Assembly: GCA_026398895.1 (NCBI GenBank) | Contig: JAPLRZ010000036.1 | Span: forward strand, 1 to 64,000 | Length of the DNA: 64,000 nucleotides | Source: Methylococcales bacterium | GTDB taxonomy: Bacteria; Pseudomonadota; Gammaproteobacteria; Methylococcales; Methylomonadaceae | Direction of reading: 5' to 3' | Shown: positions 62,746 to 64,000 of the stretch, one piece after another | Position numbering within the stretch: position 1 is the first letter of the stretch | Layout of the letters: every line of letters starts with the position of its first letter | Position numbers and translations under genes: made by a program | Notes under the pieces: model-generated | Database searches by the model: none | Seen by the model: the letters and a program-made list of their open reading frames with translations, nothing else | Told to the model about the DNA's origin: nothing

Positions 62746-64000
62746 CTAGAACTTATAGCTATAAGACAGGGCGACTACATTAGCAGTGTAACTTTGTTCC
62801 TGTAGACCTGTTGGAATAACGCGGTTTGGTGTGTAACCAAATTGCTGACCGTTGTAAAAATAGTCATTGCTATTTAATTTTTGGTACATATAACTCAAAG
62901 ACAGCTTGCCATTTTCAAGGACTTTATAATTGCCCGTGAGTTTTAGACTAATGAGTTCATTTTTGATAGGTGACACAATGCCGCAAGTAAGCGAGGCAGA
63001 ACTGGAGCAGGAAACCGCCGTGTTATAAGGTACCTGAGTTGCATAGGTTGTGGTATTTAATGAATACGACATATCACCAAGAACTTCTAATTTTCCGCCT
63101 AGCAAACCAGCCTGTTTAGCAAGAAGACCGAAAGCCTGACTGTTATCATCCAGTTTATTGCTCCAGATATTTTTAGGTTCTACTATTTGAGAAGGCGTGA
63201 AAGCTGCCGTGCCATTGCCAGTAGTTCCACTGGTTAGATTTCTCTGCCCATTTTGCCAGCTCCAATAAGCAGTCACACTACCATCATCGGTATAGTTGTA
63301 AGTCGTATCGACATTAACCGCTGCTGATTGTCCATTCTGAACACCTAGCTGCGCATTGTAATCGTCATAGCTATAACGACCATTCAACGCCACATCCAGT
63401 TTTTGCGTGACTTGCCAATTAACGCCTGCTTTTCCTACATTCTGACTACGACTTGCATAAGGATAAGCGACGAAACCTTGGTAATTACCTGCGTTAAAGG
63501 CAGAGCCTGAAACAGGCGTTACTAACGCATAATCCCCCGCATTAGCCAAGAAATTAGCCGTATCTGCACGACGGTCAGCATAGCTGTAGCCCGCGTTAAA
63601 ATTAACCGCATCAATGATTTTTAACCGATAAGTTAAACTAATTTTATCTTCTTCACTGGCAGGACTGGAAACACATTGAGCACCACCTACTACGCCATTA
63701 CACCAGCGTTTGATACTCTCATGTAAATAGGCGAGATTTAAATTCTGACCCTTGGTCAGACGGTAATCCGCCGCCGCTTCGTATTGCAACTTTCTGTTGC
63801 TGTAGGGTGTATTGACCCCCGTGTAAGCGGCATTAGCGATATTCTTGTATTTATAGACATTCGAATCTGTGCGGTTATCGCGCTCATCGAATTTAAACCC
63901 AGCACTCAAATTAAGGTCTTTGAAGCTCTTATCGGTTAACTTGATGTCCCCATGCGTGGTTTCCACAACACCATTCAGCGAGGAGACGGGTAATCCGTTC
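62746..64000 (-). CDS. MtrB/PioB-family outer-membrane barrel (5' end beyond window)
   Basis: The open frame continues through the right edge: codons upstream of 63966 read NGLPVSSLNGVVETTHGDIK with no stop, so this is a partial gene (about 417 codons seen). Repeated strand patterns (LSAGFKFDERDNRTDSNVY, NLAYLHESIKRW, RYSYDDYNAQ) and the C-terminal VVALSYSYKF fit the decahaem-associated MtrB/PioB barrel that sheathes a multihaem cytochrome for electron transfer across the outer membrane. The cognate MtrA/PioA-type cytochrome is presumably upstream, outside the window. A possible two-Cys loop (RWCNGVVGGAQC) is present. Confidence 0.88.
   Translation of the reverse strand, partial: NGLPVSSLNGVVETTHGDIKLTDKSFKDLNLSAGFKFDERDNRTDSNVYKYKNIANAAYTGVNTPYSNRKLQYEAAADYRLTKGQNLNLAYLHESIKRWCNGVVGGAQCVSSPASEEDKISLTYRLKIIDAVNFNAGYSYADRRADTANFLANAGDYALVTPVSGSAFNAGNYQGFVAYPYASRSQNVGKAGVNWQVTQKLDVALNGRYSYDDYNAQLGVQNGQSAAVNVDTTYNYTDDGSVTAYWSWQNGQRNLTSGTTGNGTAAFTPSQIVEPKNIWSNKLDDNSQAFGLLAKQAGLLGGKLEVLGDMSYSLNTTTYATQVPYNTAVSCSSSASLTCGIVSPIKNELISLKLTGNYKVLENGKLSLSYMYQKLNSNDYFYNGQQFGYTPNRVIPTGLQEQSYTANVVALSYSYKF

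Overview
The window looks like a gammaproteobacterial chromosome with moderate-to-low GC and many dispersed short repeats. Protein families and gene order (glnD, ispB, ubiX, Na+-NQR, NarGHJI with a fused NarK1-NarK2, an Nrt-type nitrate ABC transporter, an MtrB/PioB-type barrel) fit a facultatively nitrate-respiring gammaproteobacterium. Methylococcales or a Thiotrichales-like group is my best guess, but no marker here (no pmo, no sox, no rRNA) decides the lineage.

Layout. 1-499: tail of an IS4-like transposase and a spacer. 500-3912: map and glnD, overlapping. 3913-4504: a MITE-like repeat and a frameshifted EAL-domain relic. 4505-8629: surface polysaccharide and related genes (WcaJ-type sugar-phosphate transferase, an NAD-dependent epimerase, an ATP-grasp-like protein) with a small membrane protein. 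8964-14627: a metal-handling cluster built around a copper P1B-ATPase. It has a Cys-rich metal-binding peptide, three small membrane-associated proteins, a SafE/DsbD_2-type membrane protein and an embedded hicBA toxin-antitoxin pair. 14723-15681: two small exported Gly/Pro-rich proteins. 15682-17082: repeat-filled spacer. 17083-21771: a large two-partner-secretion exoprotein preceded by a short leader frame carrying ten GCAA units and a terminator-like hairpin.

22152-38504 (all on the minus strand except one small secreted protein) is a nitrate island: outer-membrane porin, fused two-domain ATPase, permease and binding protein of a nitrate ABC transporter, then narI, narJ, narH, narG and the NarK1-NarK2 fusion. 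A well-placed FNR-like site sits in front of nrtA. 38725-44710 is a complete nqrABCDEF operon ending in a strong terminator. Together these give nitrate import, membrane nitrate reduction fed by quinol, and a sodium-pumping NADH dehydrogenase supplying that quinol.

44839-48525 holds a DUF1566 protein, a REP-associated tyrosine transposase (RAYT) with a duplicated 5' end and REP-like hairpins, a DsbA-family oxidoreductase, a membrane protein and a chagasin-like lipoprotein. A transposase relic follows, then ispB. 50011-53284 is a porin / binding-protein / diguanylate-cyclase operon. 53428-60058 has recD without recBC, then a type III-like restriction-modification cluster (res, small ORF, mod). 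The right end carries ubiX, a UbiE-like methyltransferase, a membrane monohaem cytochrome and an MtrB/PioB-family outer-membrane barrel that runs off the window.

The most unusual signal is at 21814-21948. The GCAA10 tract lies inside a 32-codon leader whose three possible frames stop before, at, or beyond a 13-bp terminator-type stem just upstream of the adhesin gene. This suggests a slippage-switched, translation-coupled attenuator. The second theme is repeat mobility. At least two MITE-like families, a RAYT/REP set, a TTCGACAAGCTCA family and a 28-bp palindrome are interspersed through the window, and two of these families sit in frame inside coding sequences (the adhesin signal peptide and the Mod methyltransferase).
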